A stretch of 64,000 nt of DNA from Hymenobacter algoricola. Lineage in GTDB: Bacteria; Bacteroidota; Bacteroidia; Cytophagales; Hymenobacteraceae. This document shows, piece after piece, positions 50,283 to 58,112 of this stretch. The stretch spans positions 4,724 to 68,723 of the forward strand of contig NZ_BAABDH010000104.1 of NCBI RefSeq assembly GCF_039539525.1, given 5' to 3'. Each line of letters starts with the position of its first letter. Position 1 is the stretch's first letter. Position numbers and translations under genes: made by a program. The notes beneath the pieces were generated by a model. The model was not told where the DNA came from. It saw only the letters and a program-made list of their open reading frames with translations, and did not search any database.

Positions 50283-51022
50283 AGCCCTACCTGGGTTGGG
50301 CCCGGGAGGCCGGCATCCAGCGCACCGTGCTCTTCGCCGCCTTTCACTCCGACTACGCCGTGGCCAACCGCGAGGTAGCCCGGCTGGTGCGCCAGCAGCC
50401 GGAGCGCTTCTACGGCTTTGCCTTCGTGCACGCCCAGCGCGACCGGGGCCGGGTGCTCGAAATGGTAACCACGGCCGTGCAGCAGTACGGCTTCGTGGGC
50501 ATCAAGTGCCACCGCTACGACGCGCGCATCAGCCGCGAAATCTGCGACGTGGCCCGGGCCTTCCGCCTGCCGGTGCTCTACGACGTGGTGGGCGAGATTT
50601 CGGTGGTCGAGCTGCTGGGCGAGCAGTACCCCGACGTGAACTTCATCATTCCCCACCTGGGCTCCTTTTCCGACGACTGGCGCGCCCAGGCCGGCCTCAT
50701 CGACCAGCTCGGGCGCTTTCCCAACATCTACACCGACACCAGCGGGGTGCGCCGCTTCGACATTCTGCAGCGGGCCGTGGGCCGGGCCGGGGCCCACAAG
50801 TTCCTCTTCGGCTCCGACGGGCCCTGGCTGCACCCGGGCGTGGAGCTGGCCAAAATCGCCGCCCTGCACCTTTCGGAAAAAGACGCCCGCCAGGTGCTGG
50901 CCGGCAACCTGCTGCGCCTCATCGGCCAGGTCCGCCCCGAGCCGAGCCGCCCGCCGCACGTAGCCGTGGCCGCCGAAACCGCCGGGGAATGGCGCGACCC
51001 GTGGCTGCTGGCCAAGGCTTGA
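50204..51022 (+). CDS. Island amidohydrolase (TIM-barrel)
   Basis: A 272-residue amidohydrolase-2 family protein. The first beta strand has the metal motif IIDCHCHAGQGD (about residues 3-14); further ligands are His in IKCHRYDARIS, His in FIIPHLGSFSDDW, and Asp in LFGSDGPWLHPG. The C-terminus is short and Ala/Pro-rich. It hydrolyses or decarboxylates an amide or carboxylate ring substrate in this superfamily; the substrate is unknown. The start is embedded in the end of the M20 gene, behind the leader TTCTTTTTCTTCGCC. A strong terminator ends the island operon. Confidence 0.85.
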   Translation: MLIIDCHCHAGQGDGLTGPWDTDAPLKPYLGWAREAGIQRTVLFAAFHSDYAVANREVARLVRQQPERFYGFAFVHAQRDRGRVLEMVTTAVQQYGFVGIKCHRYDARISREICDVARAFRLPVLYDVVGEISVVELLGEQYPDVNFIIPHLGSFSDDWRAQAGLIDQLGRFPNIYTDTSGVRRFDILQRAVGRAGAHKFLFGSDGPWLHPGVELAKIAALHLSEKDARQVLAGNLLRLIGQVRPEPSRPPHVAVAAETAGEWRDPWLLAKA

Positions 51023-51112
51023 TACAGTACCAGCCCTTGCGAGGAGGACCGCCGTTGCGCGGGGCAAGCGGCCGTAATCCATCCGCTGAAACGGGCCGCC
51101 CTTGTTTGGCTT

Positions 51113-51149
51113 AAAAAAGCCCCGATGCACGGCAGCGTCGGGGCTTTTT
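51113..51149. terminator. Bidirectional terminator at the end of the island operon
   Basis: AAAAAGCCCCGATGC stem with GCGTCGGGGCTTTTT, 90 bases after the amidohydrolase and about 100 bases from the end of the convergent regulator gene. It matches the genome's usual AAAGCCCC-type terminators. Confidence 0.85.
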
Positions 51150-51248
51150 AGGTTGACGAAGCTTTCGGTAGGGCTCCGCACGGATTGCCGCCGCCTGCGC
51201 CGCCGCCTGCGCGGCTTGCCATAACCGCGGCTTCACAACCGGGCAGAC

Positions 51249-52619
51249 TCACGCCTTCAGCAGCACGGGCTCGGGCTCGGCCCGGCGGTGCATCTGCAGG
51301 ATTCTCTCGCTGCAGCCCAGGCGGTGGGCGGCCATTTTCAGGTTGCCGTTTTCGTGGCGGATGGCTACTTTCTTGGCTATTTCCGTCACCTGGTCCTTGA
51401 TTTCCTTCAGGCCCAGGCCCTGGTAGAGCAGGTTTTTTACGCCCGTTTCCAGGTCGCTGCTGTCGGGCGCGTCGCCCAGGCGGGCAAAGTCGGGCCAGTC
51501 AGAGCGGGGAATATCGCCGATGGTGATGGGGCCTTCGCCAAGGTGCTTACTGGCAATGCGGTTGATGAGCTGCTGCAGCTCGCGCACGTTGCCGGGGTAG
51601 TCGCGCAGCAGCAGAAAGTCGTACACCTGCCGGTCGACGGGCTGGCGGATATGGTGCTGGTGGGTGAAGAAGTGCTCGGCCAGCACCACGATGTCTTCTT
51701 TCCGCTCGCGCAGCGGCGGCAGCCGGCAGGTCCAGCCCGAAATGCGGTAGTACAGATCCTGGCGAAACGTGCCCTTGTGCACCTCGGCCAGCAGGTCGCG
51801 GTTGGTGGCACTCACCAGGCGGAAGCTGGCCCGGCGCCAGGTGTTGCTGCCCACGCGCTTGTAGGTGCCTTCCTGCAGGGCGCGCAGCAGCTCGGCCTGC
51901 AGCGGCAGCGGCAGCTCGCCCAGCTCATCCAGGAACAGCGTGCCTTCGTGGGCCAGGGCCAGGGCGCCGTCGCGGGTGCTGATGGCGTTGGTAAAGGCGC
52001 CTTTCTCGTGCCCAAACAGCTCGGAGCCCGACAAGCCCGGAATCAGGTTGGTGCAGTCTACCACCACGCAGTCGCGCTTGTCGGGGCGGGGGTCGAGGGT
52101 GTGGATTTCCTGGGCCACCAGCTCCTTGCCGGTGCCGCTTTCCCCCATTATCAGCACCTGGCAGTTGGACAGCGCCATGTCGACCACCTGGCGCAGCGTG
52201 TGCTGCCAGCACCGGCTCTGGCCCACCAGGCGCTGCTGCAGATACGCCACCTTAGTTTCCAGGCACTGCCAGTACTGCAGGCGGGAGCGAATGATCTGCA
52301 CGGGCTTTTCGACCTCAAACCAGGAGAAAACCTCCGCCACGCCACTACGCAGCAGGGCCCAGGTGCTGGTAGTAGGCAGCGGGCCCAGGGCTACGGCAAT
52401 GATTTTGGTATCGGCGTAGAGCGTGTAGGCTTCCAGGGTCTCCTGCAGGTCGGGCAGCGAGGCTTCGTGGTCGAGAAAGATGAGGCCCGCGCCCTCGGGC
52501 GTGTCGCCCAGGTGGACGGCCGCCAGCTCGAAGCCCGCCCCCTCCAGGGTCGTGAAGATTTCGAGCAGCCGGGCGTGCTGGCCGGAGAAGGGCTTAAACC
52601 AGAGGGTGAACTCAGCCAT
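51249..52619 (-). CDS. Island regulator, sigma-54-activator type with GAFTNA loop
   Basis: A 456-residue AAA+ enhancer-binding-protein-like regulator. The N-terminal domain (about 1-125) has a receiver-like layout (GLIFLDHEAS, IIAVALGPL, GVAEVFSW) but lacks the first acidic pair, so phosphorylation is doubtful. The AAA+ domain has Walker A GESGTGKE (about 160-167), GHEKGAFTNAIS (the sigma-54 loop is GAFTNA instead of GAFTGA), and Walker B GTLFLDELGELPLPLQAELL. The arginine-finger region is FRQDLYYRISGWTCRLPPLRER. The C-terminus has a degenerate Fis-type helix (NLKMAAHRLGCSERILQMHRR). It faces the island and is a candidate controller of it. Confidence 0.85.
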   Translation of the reverse strand: MAEFTLWFKPFSGQHARLLEIFTTLEGAGFELAAVHLGDTPEGAGLIFLDHEASLPDLQETLEAYTLYADTKIIAVALGPLPTTSTWALLRSGVAEVFSWFEVEKPVQIIRSRLQYWQCLETKVAYLQQRLVGQSRCWQHTLRQVVDMALSNCQVLIMGESGTGKELVAQEIHTLDPRPDKRDCVVVDCTNLIPGLSGSELFGHEKGAFTNAISTRDGALALAHEGTLFLDELGELPLPLQAELLRALQEGTYKRVGSNTWRRASFRLVSATNRDLLAEVHKGTFRQDLYYRISGWTCRLPPLRERKEDIVVLAEHFFTHQHHIRQPVDRQVYDFLLLRDYPGNVRELQQLINRIASKHLGEGPITIGDIPRSDWPDFARLGDAPDSSDLETGVKNLLYQGLGLKEIKDQVTEIAKKVAIRHENGNLKMAAHRLGCSERILQMHRRAEPEPVLLKA

Positions 52620-52894
52620 GGCAAAGGAGAGGTAATGGCCCGAAACCGGACCCGGCCAGCGGGAGCTGACGCCGTTCTTTGCAACAGGGTGAGGAAAGCT
52701 GTCAGACCAGGCTTCGCCGCTGCCGGTGGGCAGCCCTTGAAGCCCGACTGGCGGCAGGAGCAGTAGACTTGTGAAGGGGGGAAGGTAAAGAAACTGAAGA
52801 GAGTATAGTATAGCATGAATATGTGGTAGCCCTGCCGGAGCTTCCTTCTAAGGCGCCTGATAACCTGAAAAGCGGGTGAAATAACGCTGCGCTT
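52620..52894. other. Intergenic stretch upstream of the regulator
   Basis: About 275 bp holding the promoter region of the regulator gene. AT-rich motifs occur around 52797-52830 (GAGAGTATAGTATAGCATGAA), a candidate promoter or operator. No ORF with support. Confidence 0.35.
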
Positions 52895-53078
52895 TTAGCG
52901 GGCGGAGCTTGCTCGGGGTACACCGCAAAGCGGCCATGAGCCGCCGGCCCGGCGTTTCTCATCCTCGGCCCCGCTGCTCCGGCGGCGCGCGGGGGCCGGC
53001 TTGTCACTGCCGAAGCGGTAGGAGAAGGCCAGCGTGACGATGCGCTGGTCGCCGCGCTGGTAGAAGCGCTCCACGGCG
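52895..53078 (-). pseudogene. C-terminal remnant of an outer-membrane beta-barrel protein
   Basis: The minus-strand frame reads AAVERFYQRGDQRIVTLAFSYRFGSDKPAPARRRSSGAEDEKRRAGG. The strand IVTLAFSYRFG with a following Arg/Ser/Glu-rich tail is the usual end of Bacteroidota TonB-dependent or outer-membrane beta-barrel family proteins. Upstream of it the frame runs straight into tsaE sequence, so the rest of the barrel is missing. It is probably a deletion scar at the island's right border. Confidence 0.55.
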
Positions 53079-53189
53079 GCTACCCGCCGGCCGGCCTTGC
53101 CGCTGCCGGATACCAGGCCCGCGCGGCCCGGCGCGGTGCAGCCGGCGCAGAATGCTAAACTTGCGGCTACAAACCCTGTTCTGCTTCCT

Positions 53190-53615
53190 GTGACCAAACT
53201 TTCTATTCCCGATCTGGCCGCTTTGCCCGCCGTGGCCGCGCAGGTGGTGCCGCTGCTGCAGGGCCACCGCATCATCCTGCTGGCCGGGGAGATGGGGGCG
53301 GGCAAGACCACGTTCACCAAGGCCCTGTGCCGGGCGCTGGGCGTGGCGGACGACGTGAGCAGCCCCACCTTTGCGCTGGTCAACGAGTACCGCGATGCCC
53401 GCAACCAACCCATCTACCACTTCGATTTTTACCGCCTCAACGACCCGCAGGAGGCCGTCGATATTGGGGCGCAGGAGTACTTTGATTCTGGCTATCTTTG
53501 TCTGATCGAGTGGCCCAGCCGGGTAGAGGCCCTTTTGCCTCCCGACCGGCTACTCCTCACGCTCACCGTCACCGGCCCCTCTTCGAGGGAATTGGTAATT
53601 GGTAATCAGGAATGA
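53190..53615 (+). CDS. tsaE: tRNA threonylcarbamoyladenosine ATPase TsaE
   Basis: A 141-residue P-loop protein, a subunit of the t6A37 modification complex with TsaB, TsaD and TsaC. The start is GTG at 53190, giving VTKLSIPDLAALPAVAAQ. Walker A is LLAGEMGAGKTTFTKAL (about residues 31-47), followed by VSSPTFALVNEY (about 58-69), FDFYRL and CLIEWPSR. The last eight codons (ELVIGNQE) are encoded by the start of an inverted heptamer array. The gene is usually next to porX in Bacteroidota; ald follows here as usual. Confidence 0.92.
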   Translation: MTKLSIPDLAALPAVAAQVVPLLQGHRIILLAGEMGAGKTTFTKALCRALGVADDVSSPTFALVNEYRDARNQPIYHFDFYRLNDPQEAVDIGAQEYFDSGYLCLIEWPSRVEALLPPDRLLLTLTVTGPSSRELVIGNQE

Positions 53616-53687
53616 AGAATTTCGCGACAGTCGTACAGCGTGTTGCAAATGCCTCATTCCTGATTGCTGATTATTAATTACTAATTA
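53590..53687. repeat. Inverted heptamer array, AATTGGT family
   Basis: Left arm 53590-53617: AATTGGT twice, AATCAGG, AATGAAG. Right arm 53653-53687: CTCATTC, CTGATTG, CTGATTA, TTAATTA, CTAATTA. The left arm codes for the C-terminal end of TsaE; the right arm ends 6 bases before the ald ATG. Confidence 0.85.
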
Positions 53688-53693
53688 AACACG

Positions 53694-54923
53694 ATGTCCG
53701 AAGCAGTACCACCCGGATTTGAGTCGCTGGCTACGAGCCGCGCCTACTTCACGCAGGAATCCATGCTGGCCGTGGAAACGCGCAAGCGGAAGCTGTTTAT
53801 CGGGCTGCCCCGCGAAACCTCGCTCCAGGAAAACCGCATCTGCCTCACGCCCGAGGCCGTGAAGCACCTGGTGCAGGAAGGCCACGAGATTCTGATGGAA
53901 AGCGGCGCCGGGGAGCCCAGCAAGTACTCCGACCACGACTATTCCGAAGCCGGCGCCAGCATTGCCTACTCCCAGAAGGAGGTCTACGAGGCCGACATTA
54001 TCCTGAAGGTGGCGCCCCCGACCCAGACCGAAATCGAGTTTCTGCGCTCCAACCAGACCCTGATTTCGGCCCTGCAGTTTGGCTCGCTCACCTCCGACTT
54101 CATTTCGGCCCTTACCCGCAAAAAAATCAACGCCATCAGCTTCGAGCTGATCAAGGACCCTTCGGGAGCCCGGCCGGTGGTGCGGGCCATGAGCGAAATT
54201 GCGGGCTCCACCGTGATGCTGATTGCGGCCGAGTACCTGGCCCGCTCCAACGAGGGCAAGGGCATCATTCTGGGCGGTATTACGGGTGTGCCGCCTTCGC
54301 AGGTGGTGATTCTGGGGGCCGGCACGGTGGCCGAGTATGCCGCCCGCGCCGCCTCCGGGCTGGGCGCCGAGGTGAAGGTGTTCGACAACCACCTCTACAA
54401 GCTGCGCCGCCTCAAGCACAATCTGGGCACGATGATGCTCTACACCAGCACGCTCGATACGGTGGTGCTCAACCAGCAGATCCGTCGGGCCGACGTGGTG
54501 ATTGGCGCCCTTAATGCCGAGGACGGCCGCATTCCGTTCATGGTGCCCGAAAGCGTGGTGGCCAGCATGGCGCCCGGCTCGGTCATCATCGACGTGAGCA
54601 TCGACCAGGGCGGCTGCTTCGAAACCTCGGAGATGACCAGCCACAGCAAGCCCGTATTCCGCAAGTACGACGTGGTGCACTACTGCGTGCCCAACATTGC
54701 CAGTCGGGTGCCGCGCACGGCCACCAACGCGCTGAGCAACATCTTCACGCCCATGCTGCAGGAAATCAGCCAGCACGGCGGCATCAACGAGGTGCTGTTC
54801 ACCAATGAGCATTTCCGCTCCGGGGTGTACGTCTACAAAGGCTCGCTCACCAATGCCGCCATTGCCAAGAAGTTCAACATGCGCTACAAGGAGCTGAGTC
54901 TGATGATTGCGGTGCGCAATTAA
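53694..54923 (+). CDS. ald: Alanine dehydrogenase
   Basis: A 409-residue enzyme that interconverts alanine and pyruvate with NAD. The substrate-side N-terminal domain has the family-typical FIGLPRETSLQENRICLTPEAV (about residues 37-58) and the catalytic Lys/His context DADIILKVAPPT. The NAD-binding Rossmann domain has VVILGAGTVAEYAARAASGLG (about 202-222) and DVSIDQGGCFE. The 36-residue N-terminal extension (MSEAVPPGFESLATSRAYFTQ) is typical of the Bacteroidota form. It follows tsaE across a heptamer array. Confidence 0.92.
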   Translation: MSEAVPPGFESLATSRAYFTQESMLAVETRKRKLFIGLPRETSLQENRICLTPEAVKHLVQEGHEILMESGAGEPSKYSDHDYSEAGASIAYSQKEVYEADIILKVAPPTQTEIEFLRSNQTLISALQFGSLTSDFISALTRKKINAISFELIKDPSGARPVVRAMSEIAGSTVMLIAAEYLARSNEGKGIILGGITGVPPSQVVILGAGTVAEYAARAASGLGAEVKVFDNHLYKLRRLKHNLGTMMLYTSTLDTVVLNQQIRRADVVIGALNAEDGRIPFMVPESVVASMAPGSVIIDVSIDQGGCFETSEMTSHSKPVFRKYDVVHYCVPNIASRVPRTATNALSNIFTPMLQEISQHGGINEVLFTNEHFRSGVYVYKGSLTNAAIAKKFNMRYKELSLMIAVRN

Positions 54924-55030
54924 TCTGAGCCACGGATTCGGCCGGATTTTTCGGATTGGGCGGCTTTTGGGCACGATTGGATAAGTTTAGGAGTCTGCAC
55001 TGCCGTGCGGGCTCCTATCGTTTGGTGGCT

Positions 55031-55993
55031 ATGCGTATTTCCCTCGGTTGCCTGTTTCTGCTTGGTAGTTTGGCTAGCTGCCACTCCGGCCCCGACCCGC
55101 GCGCGCTGCGCCTCAGGCTGCTGGCCGACACCCAGCAGCGCGCCAACGACCGGCTGCTGCGGGAAGCGGGCGGGCTGGTGCGGGCCATTGAGGCGGAAGC
55201 TGCCAAAAACAGAAATCAGGCGCGTGATCTGGAAGTGCTGGCGCAAGCCCGGGCTATTATGGCCCGGACGCAGGCCGTTTCGGCGCAGGTGCGGGCCATG
55301 CGCACCGCCCTGCTGGACCAAGCCAACGTCGAAGCGGAGCCCGGCAAACTGGCCGACCAGGGGGCAGTGCGCGACGTGATAATGGCTGGCACAGGTGCCT
55401 CTTCTGCCGATAGTCTGTACAGGCATCTCGGGCGCTTCATTGACTACACCCAGCCATTTGCCGCGGACTTTTCGGATCCGCTGGGCTGGTTGCCGCCCAC
55501 CGTCAGGGAACCCGGCACTACCCGGTTATTGCCCGCGAGTCGGGTTGCCTACCGGGAATTCCTGTTCGCGGAGGCTACCGTTGCCGAAGCCCTGGCCGCA
55601 TTAGCCCAGCAGGAAGCCGGGGCCGTGCGGCTGGGGGTGGAGGCCTTGCTGAATCAGCGGCAGAAAGTGGGGGCCATCGTCGACAACTATTACCGGCTAC
55701 AGGCGCTGGCCGTTCCTGCCTCCAGCGTCGTGCGGGCCGGCAGCCTCTACAGTGCCGACCTGCTGCTGGTGTCGGGTTACAGTAAGCAGCAAGGCCTGTG
55801 GATGCAGGTGAATGGGGATACCATCCCGGTTGGCTCCGACGGCCAGGGGAAAGTGCGCTTCCCGGTGGCCAGCCAGCTGCCGCCGGGGCAGGATAGCCTC
55901 GCCGCTTTTTGGAATGGGAAAGTGACCGTGCAGATAACGGAGGACTACTATCAGACGCTGCGCGTGCGGGTGCCCTACACGATTGTGCGCTAA
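55031..55993 (+). CDS. GldM-like lipoprotein (short)
   Basis: A 320-residue lipoprotein (lipobox LASC, Cys about residue 17; start at 55031). Its middle and C-terminal parts read like a piece of GldM, the periplasmic shaft of the type IX secretion motor: a helical bundle ending ALAALAQQEAGAVRLGVEALL, then VGAIVDNYYRLQALAVPASSVVRAGSLYSADLLLVSG and the beta strand run TIPVGSDGQGKVRFPVAS. GldM normally has an N-terminal membrane helix and four domains of about 500 residues; here only one or two are present and a lipid anchor replaces the helix. No other gld/por gene is nearby except porX. Confidence 0.65.
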   Translation: MRISLGCLFLLGSLASCHSGPDPRALRLRLLADTQQRANDRLLREAGGLVRAIEAEAAKNRNQARDLEVLAQARAIMARTQAVSAQVRAMRTALLDQANVEAEPGKLADQGAVRDVIMAGTGASSADSLYRHLGRFIDYTQPFAADFSDPLGWLPPTVREPGTTRLLPASRVAYREFLFAEATVAEALAALAQQEAGAVRLGVEALLNQRQKVGAIVDNYYRLQALAVPASSVVRAGSLYSADLLLVSGYSKQQGLWMQVNGDTIPVGSDGQGKVRFPVASQLPPGQDSLAAFWNGKVTVQITEDYYQTLRVRVPYTIVR

Positions 55994-56050
55994 CCAGCCA
56001 CTGCGGCCGCCAGCGTCAGCACTTTCCAGGGATTCGGCCAAATCACAATT

Positions 56051-56515
56051 CTACCGGCTGCAGTCGCACGGTTTTTCTGAAGTGCAGAACAGCGGTATCG
56101 TAAAGTGCCGGACCAACTGGCGGCGGCCATTCACGCGCAGCGTGTCGTAGGTGTTCTGGATAGCGCCCTGCGGGGCGGGCCAGCAAACGCCTGGCGCCGC
56201 CAGACTGGCTTCGTACAAGGATAAAAAGCCGGAGGCGGCCAGCCGGGCCGAATCGGCGGAGCTGTAGAAGTGCTCGATGGCGCAGAAGCGGTTGTTACGG
56301 TCTACTGCCACGTACAGCACCAGCTTGCCGTGCCCGGCCGCAAAAGCCGAGACCCAGGCCGGGCCCAGGCTTCGGCACAAACAGTCCAGCAGGTTGCGAC
56401 GATGCCATTCGGGCGACACTGCCGGCCGGTTGCAGGGAGCCATTGCGGGCGCTTCATGGCCTGTTTGCGAACAACTGCTCAACAGCAGCAAACAAAGCAG
56501 AGCGGATAAGCGCAT
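56051..56515 (-). CDS. Small lipoprotein, unknown
   Basis: 154 residues with a lipoprotein signal (LLCLLLLSSCSQ, lipobox SSC). The mature part contains five further Cys residues (in LLDCLCRSLG, RFCAIEHFY, GVCWPAP, FCTSEKPCDCSR), suggesting disulphides. A short domain of beta strands (KLVLYVAVDRNNRFC) resembles TonB-C-like small modules but the family is not recognised. Located upstream of and convergent with the GldM-like gene's end. Confidence 0.65.
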   Translation of the reverse strand: MRLSALLCLLLLSSCSQTGHEAPAMAPCNRPAVSPEWHRRNLLDCLCRSLGPAWVSAFAAGHGKLVLYVAVDRNNRFCAIEHFYSSADSARLAASGFLSLYEASLAAPGVCWPAPQGAIQNTYDTLRVNGRRQLVRHFTIPLFCTSEKPCDCSR

Positions 56516-56545
56516 AGGCCCGGTAATTAGGCTGGAAAACCGACC

Positions 56546-57064
56546 TTAATCCCGCATTCCGGCCACGAAATGCTGGACCTGGTGCGCTGAAGAGTCATAA
56601 ACCAGGGTATGAATATAGGGAAAGAAGGTGGCCGTGTACGCCACCTTGTTCTTCTCGCTAATCGTGATTGGGTGGCGAACCAGCTCACTATAATACTTCA
56701 AATGCCAGGCATCCATTACGGGGAAAGGGGTGCGGGTAAAGGCCCGGTTCCACTCCGACTGCCTGATAAATTGCTTGTGCTGGAGCAGCTTCTCCCAAGC
56801 AGCCTGGTCCAGCCCGTAGGTGAAGTAGCCCCAGCTCATAAAGTCGGCCAGCGGATGGTCAATTCCCTTCCCCACGAACTGCGTGGCTGTAGCCGGTACC
56901 CCGGTGTTGAGGAAAAGCCGGTATAACTCAGCCTTGTTTAAAAGTAACGTGCAGGCACTCAGGCCACACCCCACCAGGAAAAAAGACAGGCCGCCCAAAA
57001 CTCTGGGCGGGAAGCTCAGCTGGCGCAGGGTGAGCTTGGTCAAACGGTGCTGGAGGCGAGCCAT
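56546..57064 (-). CDS. Membrane-anchored protein, unknown
   Basis: 172 residues; the start at 57064 was preferred because the longer frame lies in the flavin reductase gene. A basic N-terminus leads to one membrane segment (about residues 18-40, VLGGLSFFLVGCGLSACTLLL). The rest is soluble, with aromatic-rich stretches (FMSWGYFTYGLDQAAWEKLL, HLKYYSELVRHPIT). No family recognised. It lies 10 bases downstream of the flavin reductase stop in the same orientation, so the two may be co-transcribed. Confidence 0.6.
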   Translation of the reverse strand: MARLQHRLTKLTLRQLSFPPRVLGGLSFFLVGCGLSACTLLLNKAELYRLFLNTGVPATATQFVGKGIDHPLADFMSWGYFTYGLDQAAWEKLLQHKQFIRQSEWNRAFTRTPFPVMDAWHLKYYSELVRHPITISEKNKVAYTATFFPYIHTLVYDSSAHQVQHFVAGMRD

Positions 57065-57074
57065 TACACCTAAA

Positions 57075-58004
57075 TCAACGGATGTTTCCACTCTCAGCCA
57101 GCAGCAGCGTTTTCCACGCTTCCAGCAGCCGGCCTTCCAACAGAAACTGCTGGCCCAGCAGCGTGAGCTGTTTGTGCTGCTCACCTGAATCTTCTCGGTA
57201 TTTGTTGAGCGTGTAAGCTACCAGCGGCTCGGTGCGGAACGCTTCGATTTCTTCGGCGGTGGGCAGGGCTTCGCGCTCAATGTTGCCCAGGCGGCCCAGG
57301 TTGTTGCCCGTCAGCAGGTCGGAGGTGCGGAGGTGCTCGGGGAGCTCATCGATGCCGATGCCCAGGCTGCGGTTGGGCTTGGGCACTTCAAACAGGCTGC
57401 TGCCCGCGGCCCGGCAGTACCAGTCGCCGCCGAGGCGGGCAATGGCGTCGAGCCGGAACGGGTCGATGCCCAGGCCGGAGGGCAGTAGGATATCCTCGCG
57501 GAAATGGGCCAGCACCACCCGGCAGATGATCAGGTTTCCGGCCCCATTATTCTGGCCCAGCTCAATGACCTGCTCGACCACGCACTCGAAGGCGGCCGGG
57601 GCTTCGGCCACCCGCGGCGGCTGCACCCGCTGGCTGGGCAGCTCGGTGAAACCGGCCTTCACGAACTCGTTGACGCCTTTTTCGTATTCCGTGCTGGCCA
57701 GCGACATCTGCTCGACCATGGCGTAGTCGCAGATGTGGATGACGACCTCGGGCACTTCGCGCACGTTTTGCAGGGTGTGCTTCTGCGAGTTGTCGCGCAC
57801 CCGGTTGGCGGGCGAGAACACCAGGATCGGCGGGTTGGAGCCGAAGCAGTTAAAGAAGCTGTAGGGGCTCAGGTTCACCTGCCCGTCGGCGCTGATGGTG
57901 CTGGCAAAGGCCACGGGGCGGGGCGCAACGGCGCCCACCAGGAACGGGTGCAGCTCGCTGGGCTTGAGCAGGGCAGGGTCGAGGGTACGGAAGGAGGGCA
58001 GCAT
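57075..58004 (-). CDS. Flavin reductase family protein (FMN-binding)
   Basis: A 309-residue protein of the flavin reductase-like, FMN-binding split-barrel family (DIM6/NTAB). The start is at 58004. Seen: LHPFLVGAVAPRPVAFASTIS (about residues 18-38), LSPYSFFNCFGSNPPILVFSP (about 45-65) and NLIICRVVLAHF (about 157-168). It has a C-terminal extension of about 100 residues beyond the usual 200, ending in helices (LTLLGQQFLLEGRLLEAWK). It probably binds FMN and reduces flavin or a small molecule; the substrate is unknown. Confidence 0.85.
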   Translation of the reverse strand: MLPSFRTLDPALLKPSELHPFLVGAVAPRPVAFASTISADGQVNLSPYSFFNCFGSNPPILVFSPANRVRDNSQKHTLQNVREVPEVVIHICDYAMVEQMSLASTEYEKGVNEFVKAGFTELPSQRVQPPRVAEAPAAFECVVEQVIELGQNNGAGNLIICRVVLAHFREDILLPSGLGIDPFRLDAIARLGGDWYCRAAGSSLFEVPKPNRSLGIGIDELPEHLRTSDLLTGNNLGRLGNIEREALPTAEEIEAFRTEPLVAYTLNKYREDSGEQHKQLTLLGQQFLLEGRLLEAWKTLLLAESGNIR

Positions 58005-58112
58005 GCGGCGGTGTTTTGGGGCGGAACGGCCGCAAGTTGCACGGAAAAGCAACCAAAACCAGCCGGCGGCTATCTTCCGGCCAGCTGCCCCAGCCAAACC
58101 ATCCCCCGGCCC

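Noticed and set aside
39900..52619. Phage, T6SS, or extracellular contractile injection system
   Set aside because: No sheath, tube, baseplate, ClpV, portal, terminase or capsid-like protein could be identified in the island.
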